From assembly GCF_000017505.1 (NCBI RefSeq), contig NC_009675.1, forward strand, positions 2,604,001 through 2,668,000: a stretch of DNA of 64,000 nucleotides, read 5' to 3'. Shown here in pieces: positions 34,601 to 49,600 of this stretch (position 1 is its first letter; each line of letters starts with the position of its first letter). Made by a program: the position numbers and the translations under genes. The DNA is from Anaeromyxobacter sp. Fw109-5 (GTDB lineage: Bacteria; Myxococcota; Myxococcia; Myxococcales; Anaeromyxobacteraceae). Under the pieces are notes generated by a model, which saw nothing but the letters and a program-made list of their open reading frames with translations, did not search any database and had not been told where the DNA came from.

Positions 34601-37600
34601 GGAGCCTCCCGCTCGCGAAGTGGCCGTACCGCGTCTCCTCCTGGCTCGCGGTGGGTCCGTATTGCACGGACACGAGCAGGCCTTCCTGGTACCCGTACCT
34701 CCGCTCGGGAGCGGCGTGGCGGTTCTCGCGCAGGAGCCTCCCCGCCGCGTCCCAGGTCCACGCGTCCGCGAAGCCGCCCCAGGCCTGCTTGGTCACGTTC
34801 CCGAGGGCGTCGACGATCCGCTCGCCGGCCCTGGCGCCGGCGCCGGCGCCGGTGGTCCAGCTCTGGCTGATGGGGGCCACGCGTCCCGACCACGAGAGGC
34901 TCGTCTCGTACGTGTAGGCCGTCGCGTCCGGACCGGTGAACTCCTCGCTCTCGTGCAGCGTCCGGCCGCGATGATCGTAGCTGCGCTGCATGACGAGGCG
35001 CCAGCTCCCCTCCTCGGTGATCTCCTCGGTGGCCCACGGACCGTCATACGCGTAGGTGACGGTCCTCGTCTGGCTCGTGGACGTACGGCCGGGCGCGCTG
35101 TCGGTTCGCTCGTCCTTGAGGAGCAGGTGGCGGGCGTTGTGCCACCGCTTCGTGACGTAGCCGAGCGGATCCGTCTCCTGGATCGTGAAGTCGGTCCCGC
35201 CGCCGTAGGCGTACTTCCACGTCGCACCCTTCCATCCGGGCGACGAGCCCGCCGGCGGATCGGACAGCTTCTTCTCGAGGAGCTGCCGGAAGACGTCGTA
35301 CGTGTAGCTCCACTCCTCCTGCGGGTGCGGTCCGCTCTTCCCCCGCACGAGGCCGGATGCGTCGACGACATACGCGGTGACCGTTCCCGCAGCGTCGGTC
35401 TCGCGGATGAGGTTGCCGGCCGCGTCGTACGCCCGCGTCGAGACCGCCGTGTACTCGCTCGTCACCGGCGCGTCCGGCTCCGTCTCAACGTCGCCGATGG
35501 GCTCGCGGATCGTGACGAGGTTTCCGCGGGAGTCGTACTCGAAGTAACGATGGCTCTCGAGGGTCGCCCCGTCGCGGACGACGTAGTCGAGCGTGTGCAG
35601 CGTCCGACCCGTCGCGTCGAGCCAGAGCTTGCGGCGCTTCGTCAGCTGCCCGCCGACCTTCTCCTCGATGGCGACCGTGTGCTCGGCGGCGCCATCGGCG
35701 TAGGAGCGGGTCTCCTCGAAGAGCTCCGTGTACGGGGCGACGCTGCGCTTGTAGTAGGTCTGCCGTCCGAGGACGTCGTCGTACTTCCACTCCTCGACCA
35801 GCCCGAGGACCTCGTCGTTGGAGCCGAGCTTCCTGCCGAGGCGATCGTACGTCGTGATCGTCCGGAGCTGACCGCTCACCTGCGCCTCGACGTGCTTGAC
35901 GCGCCCGAGGGCGTCGACGGGCGACAGCCACTTGAAGTTCCCGTGCGTCCGCTCGACGACGGCGCCGCTCGGATCGCGCTTCACGGTCTCGACGTCCCGC
36001 TTCGACCCGTCCGCGCTGGCGGCCCCGTAGTCCCAGCTCGCCGGGCGGCCGAGCAGGTCGTAATCGATCGAGGTGACGAGACCGTTCTGATCCGTCTGCT
36101 CCTCGACCTTGCCTTCGCCGTCGAGCTTGTAGGCCACCTCCGTCGCGGTGATGTTCGTCCCTGGATCCGTGGCCGTGACCGAGATGAGCCGTCCGGAGTC
36201 GTCGTAGACGTAATCGCGCTGGATCGCGCGCTCGTCGGTGGCGAGCTCGAGGCGGCCGCCCTCGTACGTGAAGGTCCGCTTGGCCTCCGCGACCGGCTCG
36301 CCGTAAAGCCAGGTCTCCTGGACGAGGAGCCCGTCGCGGTAGAGCTTCACGCGCTTGTGCGAGGGAGCGCCCGTCAAGGTCTCGGTGACCTGGAGCTCCA
36401 GGTCGCCGGTCTCCGCGTACAGGTAGTGCCAGTCCTGATCCGGCATCCCCTTCATGAAGTGGCGCTGGAGGTTGCCTTCCGCGTCCCGAGTCCAGATCTC
36501 CTGGTCCGGTGTCCCCTTGACCAGGTGGCGCTCGAGGCGGCCCGCGGCGTCGTAGGTCCACTGCTCGTCGTGGCCCGCGTCGTCGTACACGCGCTTCAGG
36601 CGCCCGAGCCAGTCGTACTCACGGGTGCGCTTGACGCTCGGCCGTCCCCCCGTCGCGACCGACTGGAGCGCGGTCGTCGCGTCGGAGCCGAGGCCCCAAG
36701 GATCGTCCGCCGGGTAGGTGTAGCTCGTCACCCGCCCGACTGCGTCCACCGCGGTGAGGAGCCGCCCGTCGGCGTCGTAGGCGTCGAGCGAGGAGGACGT
36801 GAGGACCGTGCCCGCCTCGTCCCTGACGGTCAGGCTTCGGAGATCGCCGGTCCCGTCATCGACGGGCGTCTCCCAGGTGGCTTGCCCGCTCGCGGTCGCG
36901 CGGGTCGTCTCCTCGGGTACGCCGAAGGTCGGATCGTACGAGCCGGGCGCGTGCGCGCGGAGCACGGTGTCCTTCGCCGCTCCGGCGACGTCGAGTGAGT
37001 CCGCCTGGTTCAGGTCCGCGAGCTTCAGGGTGGTCGGGAGGAGCCGCTCGTTCGTGTCGAACGCGAGCTTGCGGCCACCCGGCGCGGTGCGGGAGCTGGG
37101 CGACACTCGCTCGCTCTCGCTCGCGTCGTTGAACCACGTGGTCGTCCGCGCCGTCACTCCGATCGTCTCTTCGGTCACGCTGCCGAAGGCGTTCGTGCCG
37201 ATCGCGACGCTGACCCCATCCGGGCGGACGACGTTGCGCCCGGTGGCGCTCACCCAGTCGATCTTGGTCTCGACCTCTGCGATGGCGGCCGTGTCTGCCG
37301 ACACGGTGCTCGTCCCCGGCAGCACGACCCGGTCGACGATCTCGAAGAGCTTCGTGTGGGGGAAGGGCTGGCTTGCGGCGAGGCTGCGGCCCCAGCGCGT
37401 CCGCCACTGGACGACGCCACGGAGCCTGAGCTCGGCCTTCACGAGCTCGTTCGTCGCCTCCCACAGGTCCTGCGCGGAGAGCGGCTTCCCGGCGGACGCG
37501 AGCGACTGGAGGTCCTCGACGTACGCGTACTCCCACGCCTGGTCGATCGTGACCTTGTCCTCCGACGCGATGCGCTGGACCTTCCAGAGGTTCCTCCGCC

Positions 37601-40600
37601 CGTCCGCCGTCGGGGCGAACGAGAGCCGGACGATGAAGTCCTCCGCAGCGCCCGACGGCGTCCCGTCTCCCGCCTGGAACCTCGCCACGACGGTCTTCAG
37701 GAAGCCGAAGCTCTCCGCGACCGCAGCCGCCTTGAACCGCGGCGACACGCTGGAGGCGAGGTCGACGGGCTCGTACGCGAAGTACAGCCCGAGCTTGCCG
37801 CCCTTGCGGTAGACGCGGCGGATCATGTCGGAGTCCGCGAAGTACTCGACGACCGTCCAGCCGGGGCCGAGCTTCGTCGCGTCCACGGCGTCTTGGCGGG
37901 CGTGACCGTCGCCGACGGCCGTGAGCACCCACCGCCGGCGGCCCGCCTCGCGGATCTTCTTGCGCGGCGGCGTCGCCTGGATCGGGGTGGAGTCGCCCAC
38001 CTTCGCCTGGTACTCGGCGAGCTCCTGCACCGAGCGGGCGGTGACGTACGCGTCGGTCGTGCCGACGACCTGGAGCGCGCGCTGAGAGTAGCGGTCGAAC
38101 CGGTAGCGCTCCCCGTTCGGCGCCGTGAAGAGGACGTCGGGGATGTGCTTGGGCGCTTGCGGATCGGTCTCGGGGCGCTCGGCGACGGTGAGCGTTCCTC
38201 CGTGCGCGTTGTCCGTCCTGCACTCGACGGCCGACCGCCGCCCGTCCGGCTCCTCACGCACGGTGCAGGCCGGGAAGTCGTACGACTGCCCCTCCAGGAC
38301 CATCGTGTAGCGCCCGAGCGACTCCTCGACGACGTACGCCTCGAAGTTGTGGCGCCACCCGATGCCCAGGGTGCCGATCTCGTTGTCCTGGTTGTTGTAC
38401 GTGCGCGCGAACCGCACGGTGCCGGCCAGCTCCGGCAGCGAGAAGTCCTCGTGCCGGAAGGACAGGTGCCCGTCGGCGACGTTCACGCCGCCGATGCCCG
38501 CCTGGCCCGGAGCGCGGGCGTTCGCGCCCTGGTAGGCGCCGACCGCCTTGCCGAGGTTCACGTCGTGCGCCTGCGCGTACGGGTCGGCCTTGTCGATCCA
38601 CTGGACGAACACGTCCGGCGGCGCCTCGGCGCGGCCCGGCATGCTGACGAGGTGCGGCGGGATCGGGACCCGGAACAGCGCTGCGCCATCGACGCCGGCG
38701 CGCGGCACCTGCTCGATCGCGCCGGCGCCTGCGAGCTCCTCCACGTCGAAGGAGCCGGTGTCGGCCCACGACAGGTCGAAGGACCGGATGAGCCCATCGC
38801 CGAAGCACGTCCCGGCGCAGACGTTCACGGTGCCCTGCTTGAACTGCGCCGGCCCGAGGAACACGTTCGCGAGCGCCGGCTCCGAGATGGAGCGGAGCAC
38901 CGCGGGGACGCCGCCCGCGTCGGCGGTGATCGACTTGCTCAGCGTCGACTGGTGCCCGGCCGTCACGAGGTCGCGCCGCGGGGAGAGCCCCTGGAGGTTG
39001 TACTTGTAGAGGATGTTCTCGGCGTTCCCCGCCATGGAGAGGCCGATGTAGACGACGTCGCGCCCGCTCAGCACGTCGTAGAGCCAGCCCCCGTCGCAGG
39101 TGGCGGTGAGCGTGCCGGCCTCCACCCGCACCGAGCACTCGATCCCGTACGCGTCGCTGCCGAGGCGGACCCCATAGCTCCCAGGCAGCGTGCCGGCCCG
39201 GCCGGCGTCCGGGGCGACGAGGTTCATCAGGAGCTGATACGAGAGGTCTCCGTCGAGCGCGGCGTGGGCGGTCGTCCCATCCGCCGGATCGTCGACGCTG
39301 CGGCTCGTGCCGTCCGCCTGCTTGGCGGTCACCGAGGTGAGCGTCAGGTCGAGCACGCGGAACTCGTGCTCCCGGTCCCGATCGAACCGCTCCAGCGCCG
39401 AGCCGTCGGGCTCGAGGCTCCGGTAGACGTTCTTGAGCGCGATCGCCCGCTCGGGCATGCCGGTCTTCCACGACTCGTCGGCGTTCGCGGGCTCGCTGAA
39501 GGCCGGCGGCGACACCGCGATCTCCGTCGCGGGATCGATGCGGCCGTCGCCGTTGCGGTCGTTGAACAGCGTGAGGTTTCCGACGACGTGGACGTAGTAG
39601 CTGGCCTTCTGGAGGTTCGTGGTGATCCTCTGGGAGGCGCTCGTCCCGGAGGTCCCGTCCGTGGGCGCTGCGGTGTTCTCGACCCGCAGCGCCGCCTGGA
39701 TGTTGCTCGTCCCCTTCCCCGGGTGGATCGGGAACACCGCCACAGCGGGTCTCTCGACGGAGGTCCCCGTCACGCGGACGAGCTGCCCCGCGAGCGGCGG
39801 GACGCCGGCGGGCACGTCCATGAGGCGCGCCTCGAGCTTCGTGCAGATCTTGATCTGATCCGGGGTCGGGTTGACGAGCTCCGAGCAGTACCGCTCGAGC
39901 ATCTTGCCCGGACCGCCGGCGATCCTGGGCGGCGCAGGCGGCGGCGTCCACTCCGGGTGCGCAGGATCGGGGCAGCCGTGGTTCGCGCCGGGACCCGGGC
40001 TCCAGATGCAGGCGTCGTCCGGGTCCGCGGTGCCGTCATCGTCCGTGTCGAACCGGCTCACGAGCGACGGGCAGCCGGCCGGCGTGCTGCCGACCGCGAC
40101 CGAGGGGCCCGGGTACAGGGGGCAGAGATCCTGGATGTCGGCGACCCCGTCGCCATCGGCGTCGCCTTCCCCCGAAGCCGGCGGAGTCCAGTACGGGTCG
40201 TTCGGGTCGGGGCAACCGGCGTTCGTCGTCGGCCCCGGCTGCAGCACGCAACCCGCCTGCTCCGAGGCGTCGGGCGTTCCGTCGTGATCGCTGTCGGTCC
40301 CGGCCGGGCAGCCCGAGCTCGCCGCATCGCCCGCCAGCAGCGGGCAACGGTCGGCGACATCGGACGTGCCGTCGCCGTCGCGATCGTAGGTGATGTCGGG
40401 GATGCCGTCGCCGTCGGCGTCGAACGGGTCGACGGCGGGACCGGGTTGCACGCCCGAGTACTGATACGGCCAGGGCGTGCCGCCGGTGCTTGGGATGCCG
40501 TCGACCGGGAGCGCGGGCGGCGCAACCGGCGTCTCCGGAGGCACGGGCGGCGGCTCCCACATCGGCTGGTTCGGGTCCGGGCACCCGAACGTATTCGGGG

Positions 40601-43600
40601 GTCCGAGCTGTGTCGGGCAGCGGTCGGTCAGGTTGGCCGTACCGTCGCTGTCCAGGTCCTCGGGCGGGAGCCGGACGCGCCAGTGCGTGGAGACGTGCAC
40701 GAACTCGTCGCGGACGGTCGCCGAGCCGCCGTGGCGGACGAGGTGCTCGGAGGCGGTCGTCGCGGCGTCCTCGGCGCGGACCTGCCTCGCGACGCGCACG
40801 TCGATCTCCGGCGGGTAGAGGCGCACGTTCCCGAAGACGCGGAGGTCCTGCCTGGCGCAACGAGAGATCGTGAGCGTCTCGCCGAAGTCGGGGAACTCGA
40901 TCGGCCCGCCCGCGGCGTCGTCCGCCGCACAGTGCTGGTTCTGGTCGAGCCCCTCGAGCGTGGTGATCGGCGGGACCACGACGGTCGTCGCCCCGGCGTA
41001 GCCGGTCGCGTGGTTCACGGCGAAGACGACGATGCGGTCGCCCTGCGAGAGGCGCAGCGTGAGGATCCGCTCCTGCCCCTCACACCGGAACTTGAAGTAC
41101 TCCGTCGCCGTGGCGCCGGCGGCCCTGAGCTGATCGCACTCCTCGCGGTCTCGCCGCGTCCAGCGCTCCGACGGCCCGAAGCGGAGCCGCTTGTACTCGC
41201 CGTGCGCGCTCGTGGCCGTGCACTGGCCCGCATCCGGCGGCGTCGCGAGCGTGTACCGCGCGATGGGCGTCTCGAGGTCGTCCTCGCGGAAGAAGTAGAC
41301 CTCCGTCTGTCCGACGTCCTCCCGCGCGATGCGCGTCAGCTCGTTGCGGGCGGGATCCCACTCGGACCCCTCGTCCTCGCCGCAGGCGAGCTCGACCCGC
41401 GTGTCGTCGCGGTTGTAGAAGTTGATGCTGCCGAGCAGGAGCCGCATGTCGACGAGCAGGCTCACCGGCGAGAAGGAGCCGGGCGAGACGCCGTACGCGT
41501 TCGAGCAGACCGGGAACCCATCCGTGATCGGGTAGCGCACGATCTTCGGGCTCTCCGCGTCGGAGCGGTCGGCCTGCGCGATCCAGCGGAGCCCCGTCTG
41601 CACCTCGGTGCAGACGAGCGCGCCTTGCTGCGACCCGTAGGAGAACACCGGGATCGAGAACTGGCCGCGGGTTCCGGAGACCCCGCGAACGCTCGTCGCG
41701 CTCGTGACCTCCACCGGCCAGTTGGAGAAGAAGCTGATGCCGGACGATGCGGCCGAGTCGTCCGTCTCGACGAGCTGTCGAACGACGAGCGTGCCGCGGC
41801 GCTCGGGCTTGCCCGTCACCGGGTCGACGATGGAGGGATCCGGAGGCAGCTCCGTGACGACGGCCTCGAGGCGCGTCGTGCGAGAGTCTCGTCCCGCCTG
41901 GGCCTCGGCGGTGATGAGCGTCGTCCCGGGCTCGAGCTGCACGTGGCCTCGAACGGTCACGTCGCCGCCCTCGCCCTGGATGGGCGTCTCCTGCCCCCAG
42001 TTCTCCAGCACGGGCGGCGCGATGACCGTCTGGCCGCGCTGCGCGCGCATCGAGAGCTGGATGGAAGCGGACGACCCTGCCTCGGGCCTGGCGACGAAGA
42101 CCACCTCGTGCAGGTGCGGGAGACCGACGATGCCTCCCTCCGTGCCCGCGGTAACGTCGATCCTGAACTCCAGCTCCTGCGGCGAGCGGATCTTCCCGGA
42201 GATGAAGGCGGTCCCGACGTTCGGCTCCGGCAGCCCGCCGAGGCCCATCTGGTCCCAGAACGCCTGAGCGCGGCCGCCACCGAGTGGAAGCATGAGCAGC
42301 TTCGCGAGGAGCGGCAGGTCGTCGCGCGCCGCAGCGGGCTTCATGCGGAAGCCGGTCGTTTCCTCGGGGGGCGGCGTCGCGGTCCCCTCCGGCGCCGGGC
42401 TCAGCGTCGCCTCGAGCCACGCCTGCTGCTCGTCGGAGACGTGGCCGTACCCGAAGAAGTCGAGCGCGCTCACGCCGGTGGGCTCGAGCGTCGTCAGCGT
42501 AGCGCCGTCCGCTGCCACCCTTGCGACGCCGACGCGCGCGAGCATGTGCCGGTCGGGGTCGTACCCATAGACGAGCGCGTATCGTCCGGCCGGAAGGGCC
42601 GTGACGTTCGGGAACGTCAGGTCCACCGGTTGCGCGATCCGGATCCCGACGGGCCCGACCTGCCAGAGGGCCGCGAGGTCGGCGCGACCGTCGTCGATCG
42701 GGACCGGCAGCGCGTACCTGGGGATGCGGGTGGCCGTGACGAAGCCGGCGGTCTTGCCGTCCTCGAAGTAGAGGCCGTCGGCGGGGACGTCGATCGCGAG
42801 CCCTTCATGCCGGCCAGAGAACGTGAGGTGCATCGCCGTCCGCGCGTCGACGTGATCGACCGCGCCACGATCGACCGGCACCATCACGAGGTGCGCGTCC
42901 TTCGTGTCCTCCGTGGCGCTCACGAAGAGGCGCCGCCGGATCACCGGGAGCGCGGCCCCGTCGCCGAGGACGCCGCCCTCGAACCGAACCACGACTGCGC
43001 CGGGCTTCACGCCGAAGAGGTGCCAGCTTCCCTCCGGACCGGTGCGCGTCGAGAGGCTCGTGCCCTCCACGGACACGAGCACGTCCTCGAGCGGCTCCAG
43101 CTGCGCGTCCAGCACGTGCCCCTCGAGCTGGAACCGCCGCGGGCGAACGCCGAACTGGCTCGTGAAGACGCCGCTCATGTCGGGCCCGGCCTCCGCCTCC
43201 ACTCCGTCGACGCGGACGTCCAGCCGCTTGCCCTCCGGCAGAGGGCCGCGCGCGACGAAGCTCACGGTCTGCGCTCCCGGCGCGACGTAGTAGCCCCCCT
43301 CGAGCGGCGTTCCCTCCACCGACACGGTGAAGTGGCCCGCGAGGCTGTCGCGAACGATCGGCTTGTTGAACGCGACCGACACGAGGGCGCTCGGCTCGAT
43401 CTCGCTCGCCCCGGGGATGGGATCGACGCCGGTGACGGCGAGCGGCTCCTTGGTGGCGTCGCTGAACCGGACCTTGACCGACGCGGACCCGGTGAGGCCG
43501 CTGGCGTCCGTCGCGACGACCGAGATGACGTTCTCGCCGTAGGCGAGGGCGAAGTCCGCCACCCACTCACCGCCCTCGAGCTGCGCGGGGCCCGTCCCGA

Positions 43601-46600
43601 TCGACACCGACTGCAGTGACGCCGTCGCGTCCACCCGCGCGCGAACCTTCACGATGGGCGTGGCCGACTCGCTCCCGTCGATCGGCGCGAGGATGGTGAC
43701 GGCCGGCGGGAGCGCAGCCACCGTCAGCGTCAATGTGCGGGTGGTCACGTTGCCGGCGAAGTCGCGCGCAGCCACCTCGATCTCGTTGGCGCCGACCTGG
43801 AGCGGCACCGCCGCGGAGAAGTCGCCGCCCAGCAGGGTCGCCGGGGTGCCGCCGACCGTGACGGACGCCAGGTGAACGTCGCCCACCGTGCCCCGCACGA
43901 GGTACGGGGACTCGGTGGCCTCCTCGGCGCTCGAGGCCGGTCGGGTCACGGCGAGATACGGCGCCGTGTGATCGACGCTCACCTGCCGCTGCGCGGTCGC
44001 CACCTGCCCGGCGGCGTCGGTCGCCTTGATGACCAGGGTGTGGTCGCCCTCCACGAGCGCGGGGGCGGCGTTGAAGTAGCCCGACGTCACGGACGCAGCC
44101 ACCCCCGCGACGGTCACCTGCACCGGAGCCGTGCCACCCTCCACGCGGCCGGTCACCGGCACCGTTCCGCCGCCGAGGATCGCGCCGTCGGCAGGGGCAT
44201 CCACCATGAGCTGGAGCGCGCCCTCGGCGGGCGGCTCCTCGGGAGGCGGCGGCGGCTCTTCTGGAGCCTCCTGCCCGTTGTGACCCGTGATCGTCGTCGC
44301 CGTGGTGCGCCCGGCGATGTCGGTCGCGATCACGTTCAGGGTCACGGGGCCGGGCGCGACGTCGACGGACGTGGAGAAGCTCCCGTCTCCTCCGACCGCC
44401 ACCGCTGCGCCATTCACCGTGACCATCACGGGACCGCTGGCGGAGGTGGCGGTGCCGCGGACGGCGACGGGGGACATCGTGGTCACGAAGTTCGCCCCCG
44501 GCTCGGCAATCACCAGCCTGGGCGGCTCCTGGCGAACCGCGAACCGAACGGTGCGCGTGGAGGCGTTGCCGATGGAGTCCTCCGCGTGCACCACCAGCTC
44601 GTGGTCGCCCTCCAGGTAGACGGAAGTGCAGCCCGAGAAGGCGGCGCCGCCGTCGAGGGAGGCCTCGACCGAGGCGACGCCGCTCGGATCGTTCGCCTCC
44701 ACGCACACGAGCAGCGGGAGCTCGCCGCTGACCTGCCCGTCCTCGACGCCCGAAACGAGGATGCTCGGTCCTTGCGAATCCACGCCCACGTCGAACTCGA
44801 CGCTCGCCCGGGCGTTGTTCGACTCGTTCGACTCGTTGACCTGGTTCGAGGAGTCGGCGATCGCGCCGAAGTAGTACTTCCCGGGGGACGTGGCGGAGGG
44901 GATCGTGACGGAGGTATCCGCGACGCTCGTGGCTCCGGCGGCCAGTCCGGGTACGCTCCGCGATCCCAGGTACACGTCGGACTTGGTGATGTTCGCGTCG
45001 CGGGAGAGGTAGAGCGCCACGCTGAAGCCGGTCGTGGGGCCGATCGCGGCGGTGACGGCGTTCCGGACCGTCACTGCCTTCCCCGAGGCCGCGAGAGCGG
45101 GGCCGCTCACCTCCGAGACGACGAGGTCGGGGAGCGTGATCTCGATCTCGGCGCTCGCCCTGGCGTTGTTCGACTCGTCGGACTCCTTGACGGCGTCCTG
45201 GACGTAGTAGCCGTCCCATTCATCGCCGATCCAGACCGGGAAGTTGTCGGCGATGACGCCGAGGAAGTACTTGCCCAGCGCGAGGTTGGCAGGGAGCGTG
45301 ACCGTGGTCGCCTCGGCGCTCGTCGCGCCGGGGACGAGACCGTCGACCCACCGCTGCGCGAGGAGCGTGTCCGAGCCGTCGATGATCGCGTCCTTGGACA
45401 GGAAGACGCCGACGTAGAACCCCGGTGCGCTTCCGCCCGCCGCGCTGGCCGTGATCGTGTCGTTCACCACGATGCTGCTGCCCGCGACCGCGGTTGCCGG
45501 CGCGCTCACGTGGGACGCCATGAGATCGGATCCGATTATCGTGATGGCGTTGCCGGCGCGGGCGTTGTTCGACTCGTCCGACTCTCCCAGCTTGCCCTGT
45601 GAGTCGGCGATCGCGCCGAGGTGATAGCCTCCGCCGGGCAGATCCACGGGGATGGTGACCGCCGTCGACGCGGCGTCGGAGGCGCCCGGCGAGAGGCCGT
45701 TCACGGAACGCGTCGCCAGGAGGCGATCCGAGGTGGTGATGATCGTATCGGACGAGAGGTACAGGCCGACCGAGAACGCCGGCGCGTCCGTGCCATCGGG
45801 CGCCGCCGTGACCGTGTTCGCGACGTTGATCGCCTCGCCCGTGCGTGCCGCCGCGGGACCGGCGACCGCGCTGATGGTCAGGTCCGGCGCCGCGACTGTG
45901 AGCTCGTTACCGGCGAGGGAGTTGTTCGTCTCGCTCGACTCGGCGACCTGGTTCCAGCAGTCGACGATCGCCCCGAGGTACCACCTGCCAGGCGCGAGGT
46001 TGGCGGGGATCGTCACCGGGGTCGTCGCGGCGCTGCTCGCGCCGGCGGCGAGGCCGCTGAGGTTCCGCGTCGCGAGTCGAACGTCGCTGGTCGTGATGGT
46101 CGGGTCGCTGGACAGGTAGATGCCCACGGTGAACCCGGGCGCGTCTCCGCCTTCCGGGGCCGCCGAAACGGTGGTCTCGACGTTCACCGTCGACGCGATG
46201 GCCGCCGCCATGGGCCCGCTGACTGCGGAGACGACCAGGTCGGAGCCCGAGATCGTCACGTCGTTCCCGGTCCTCGCGTTGTTCGACTCGTCCTCCTCCA
46301 GCACCTGGTTGGCGGAGTCCGCGATCGCGCCGAGATGGTACACGCCAGGCGGGAGCCATGCCGGGACCGTCACGGGGGTCTCCGCCGTGCTCGAGCCGCC
46401 GGGAGTCAGGCCCGGGACCGCCCGGTAGCCAAGGTAGCGATCCGCGCTCGTGATCGTGGCATCCGTCGACAGGTAGAAGGCGACCTTGAACGGGCCCGTG
46501 CCCGCCCCCACGGTCGCGACCGTGTTTCTCACCACGAGCGGCTTGCCGGTCGAAGCCGTCGAAGGCGCGCTCAGCTCGGCGACGACGAGGTCCGCGCCCC

Positions 46601-49600
46601 CGATCCCGATGGTCCCGCCGGCGAGCGCGTTGTTCGCCTCGTCGGACTCCTTCGCCAGGTCCTCGACGATGTAACCTTCCCATTCGTCCCCCATGTAGAC
46701 GGGGAAGTCGTCGGCGACGGCGCCGACGAAGTACGTTCCGAAGGGGAGATTCACCGGCAGCGTCACGGCGGTCGCGTCGAACGACGAGGCCCCCGGCGCC
46801 AGCCCGCCCACCCAGCGGTACCCCAGCAGCCTGTCCGAAGCGGTGATCACCGCGTCGGAAGAGAGAAAGATCCCGACGTAGAACCCGGGCGCCGCGCCGC
46901 CCGACACGTCCGCCTCGACCGTGTTCTCCACCACGATCGTCTCTCCAGCCAGCGCAGACGTGGGCGCGACGACCGTCGCCACGAAGAGGTCCGGCGCGGT
47001 CACCAGGAGCGAGCCCGCGAGGCGCGCGTTGTTCCCCTCGTCCGCCTCCACGACCGAACTCGACCAGTCGACGATGGCGCCGAGGTAGTACGTGCCGCCG
47101 GCCAGCTCGGCCGGCACCACCATCGCCGTGTTGCCCGAGCTCGACGAACCCGCGGCGAGCCCGTTCACCACGCGCTCGCCGATGCGCAGGTCGGACGTCG
47201 TGATGACCGCGTCCGTGGACAGGTAGAACCCCACCCGGAACGGGCCGGAGTTCGCTGCCCCGGCCTGCGCGGTCACCGTATCCGCCACCGAGATGGTCTC
47301 GCCGGTGAGCGCTCCCGCGGGCCCGGACACGCTGGTCACGAGGAGATCCGGACCGGTCACGGTGATCACGCCGCCGGCGAGCGCGTTGTTCCGCTCCTCC
47401 GACTCGCCGAGGTAGTTCGCGTAGTCCGCGATCGCGCCCAGCCGCCACGATCCCGGCGCGACGCTCGCCGGGATCGTCACGTTCGTCGAGGCGCTGCTCG
47501 TCGCTCCCGCGGCGAGCGACGACACGCTCCGGCTACCGAGGAACACGTCGGACGTCGTGACGACGTCGTCCTTCGAGAGGTAGATCCCGACGGAGAAGCC
47601 CCCCGCGTCCCCACCCGCGCTGCTCGCAGTGACGGACGTGTCGACCGCGATCGTCGCGCCAGAGAACGCGCCAGCAGGCCCGCTGACCGCGGAGATCGTC
47701 AGATCCGAGCCTGTGACGGCGATCACGGTCCCCGCGAGCGCGTTGTTCGTGTCATCCTCTTCCACGACATAGTTCGAGCCGTCGGCGATCGCGCCGAGGA
47801 AGTAGCTTCCGTGTGCCGTCGCGGCCGGGATCGTCACCGTCGTGTCTGCGGTGCTCGAGCCGCCGGGCGCGAGCCCGGGGACGGCCCGATTCCCGAGGAA
47901 TCGGTCCGACGCGGTGATCGTCGCGTCGGGCGACAGATAGAGGGCGACGTTGAACGAGCCCGCCCCTCCGCCGAGGGACGTCACCGTATTTCGAACGACG
48001 ACGGGCCGCCCCGTCAGCGCATCGGCCGGGCCGCTCACCTCCGCCACGACGAGGTCCGCCCCGCCGAGGACGAGCGCGCCGCCGGCGAGCGCGTTGTTCG
48101 TCTCGTCCGACTCCTTCGCCTCGTCCGCGATCCAGTAGCCGTCCCACTCGTCGCCGATGTAGACCCCGAAGTCGTCGGCGATCACGCCCAGGTAATAGGT
48201 CCCAGACGCGAGGTTCACCGGCAGCGTCACGGGGGTCGGATCGTACGACGTCTCGCCGGGCTCGAGCCCGTCCACCCAGCGGTAGCCGAGCAGCCTGTCG
48301 GACGCCGTGATCACCGCGTCCGAGGAGAGGAAGACCCCGACGAAGAACCCGGGGGCCGCGCCGCCCGACACGCTCGCCTCGACCGTGTTCTCCACCACGA
48401 TCGTCTCACCCGCGAGCCCTGCAGCGGGCCCGATCACCGAAGCCACGAACAGGTCAGGCGCAGTCACGAGCACCGTGTTCGCCTCGAGCGCGTTGTTCCC
48501 CTCCTCCTCTTCCACCACCTGGTTCGCCCAGTCGACGATCGCGCCGAGGTGGTACGTGCCGCCACCCAGCCCGGCGGGCACCGCGATCGACGTGGTGCCC
48601 GAGCTCGACGACCCCGCGGCGAGGCCGTTCACCACGCGCTCGCCGATGCGCAGGTCGGACGTCGTGATGACCGCATCCTCGGACAGGTAGAACCCCACGC
48701 GGAACGCCCCCGCGTCCGCGCCGCCGGCCTGCGCCGTGACCGTATCCGTCACCGTGATCGTCTCGCCGGTGAGCGCGCCCGCTGGACCGGACATGCTGCT
48801 CACGACGAGGTCCGGGCCGGTCACGGCGATGACGCTGCCCGCCAGCGCGTTGTTCGTCTCATCCGGCTCGGCGAAGTAGTTCGCATGGTCCGCGATCGCG
48901 CCCAGGCGCCAGGTCCCCGGCGCGATGGTCGCCGGGACCTTCACGGAGGTCGTCGCGGTGCTCGTCGCTCCTGCCGCGAGCGAAGACACGCTCCGGCTCC
49001 CGAGGAACACGTCGGACGTCGTGATCACGTCGTCCTTCGAGAGGTAGAGCCCGACGGAGAAGCTGCCCGCGTTGCCCGCGGCGCTGGTCGCGGCGACCGT
49101 CGTCTCGACCGCGATCGTCATGCCGGAGAACGCGGTCGCCGGGCCGCTCACGCCCGAGATGGTCAGATCGGGCCCGATCACCGAGAGCGCGCTCCCGAGG
49201 CGCGCGTTGTTCGTCTCGTCTCCCTCGACGACGTAGTCGTTGCGATCGGCGATCGCGCCGAGATAGTACGAGCCGGAGGCCGTCACCGGGATCGTCAGCG
49301 TCGTGTCCACGGTGCTCGAGGTCCCCCCCGCGAGCCCCGGCACGCTCCGCGTCCCGAGCAGGACGTCGGATGTCGTGATCGTGGCATCGCGGGAGAGATA
49401 GAGACCGACTATGAAACCGCCGGTACCTCCTCCGACGGCGGAGACCGTGTTCCGGACGACGATCGTCGACCCGCTCGAGCCGGTCGCCGGGCCGCTCACC
49501 TCCGCGATGACGAGGTCTGCGCCCTGGATCGCGATCGGTCCGGCGAGCGCCGCGTTGTTCGACTCGTCGGACTCGTGCGCCTGGTCCTGGACGTAGTAGC

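Noticed and set aside
34840-34850. GGCGCC-rich stretch (CGGCGCCGGCGCCGG) as a regulatory palindrome
   Set aside because: It is a short Gly/Ala codon run (GAGAGAR) within the Rhs gene and needs no other explanation.
37356-43619. Very long plus-strand reading frame (about 2090 codons) opposite the Rhs gene, and similar ones at 45621-50021 and 55668-60005
   Set aside because: They are antisense to clear repeat-domain proteins, Arg/Val/Asp-rich without domains, and follow from high GC codon bias in the real strand. They are mirror frames, not genes.
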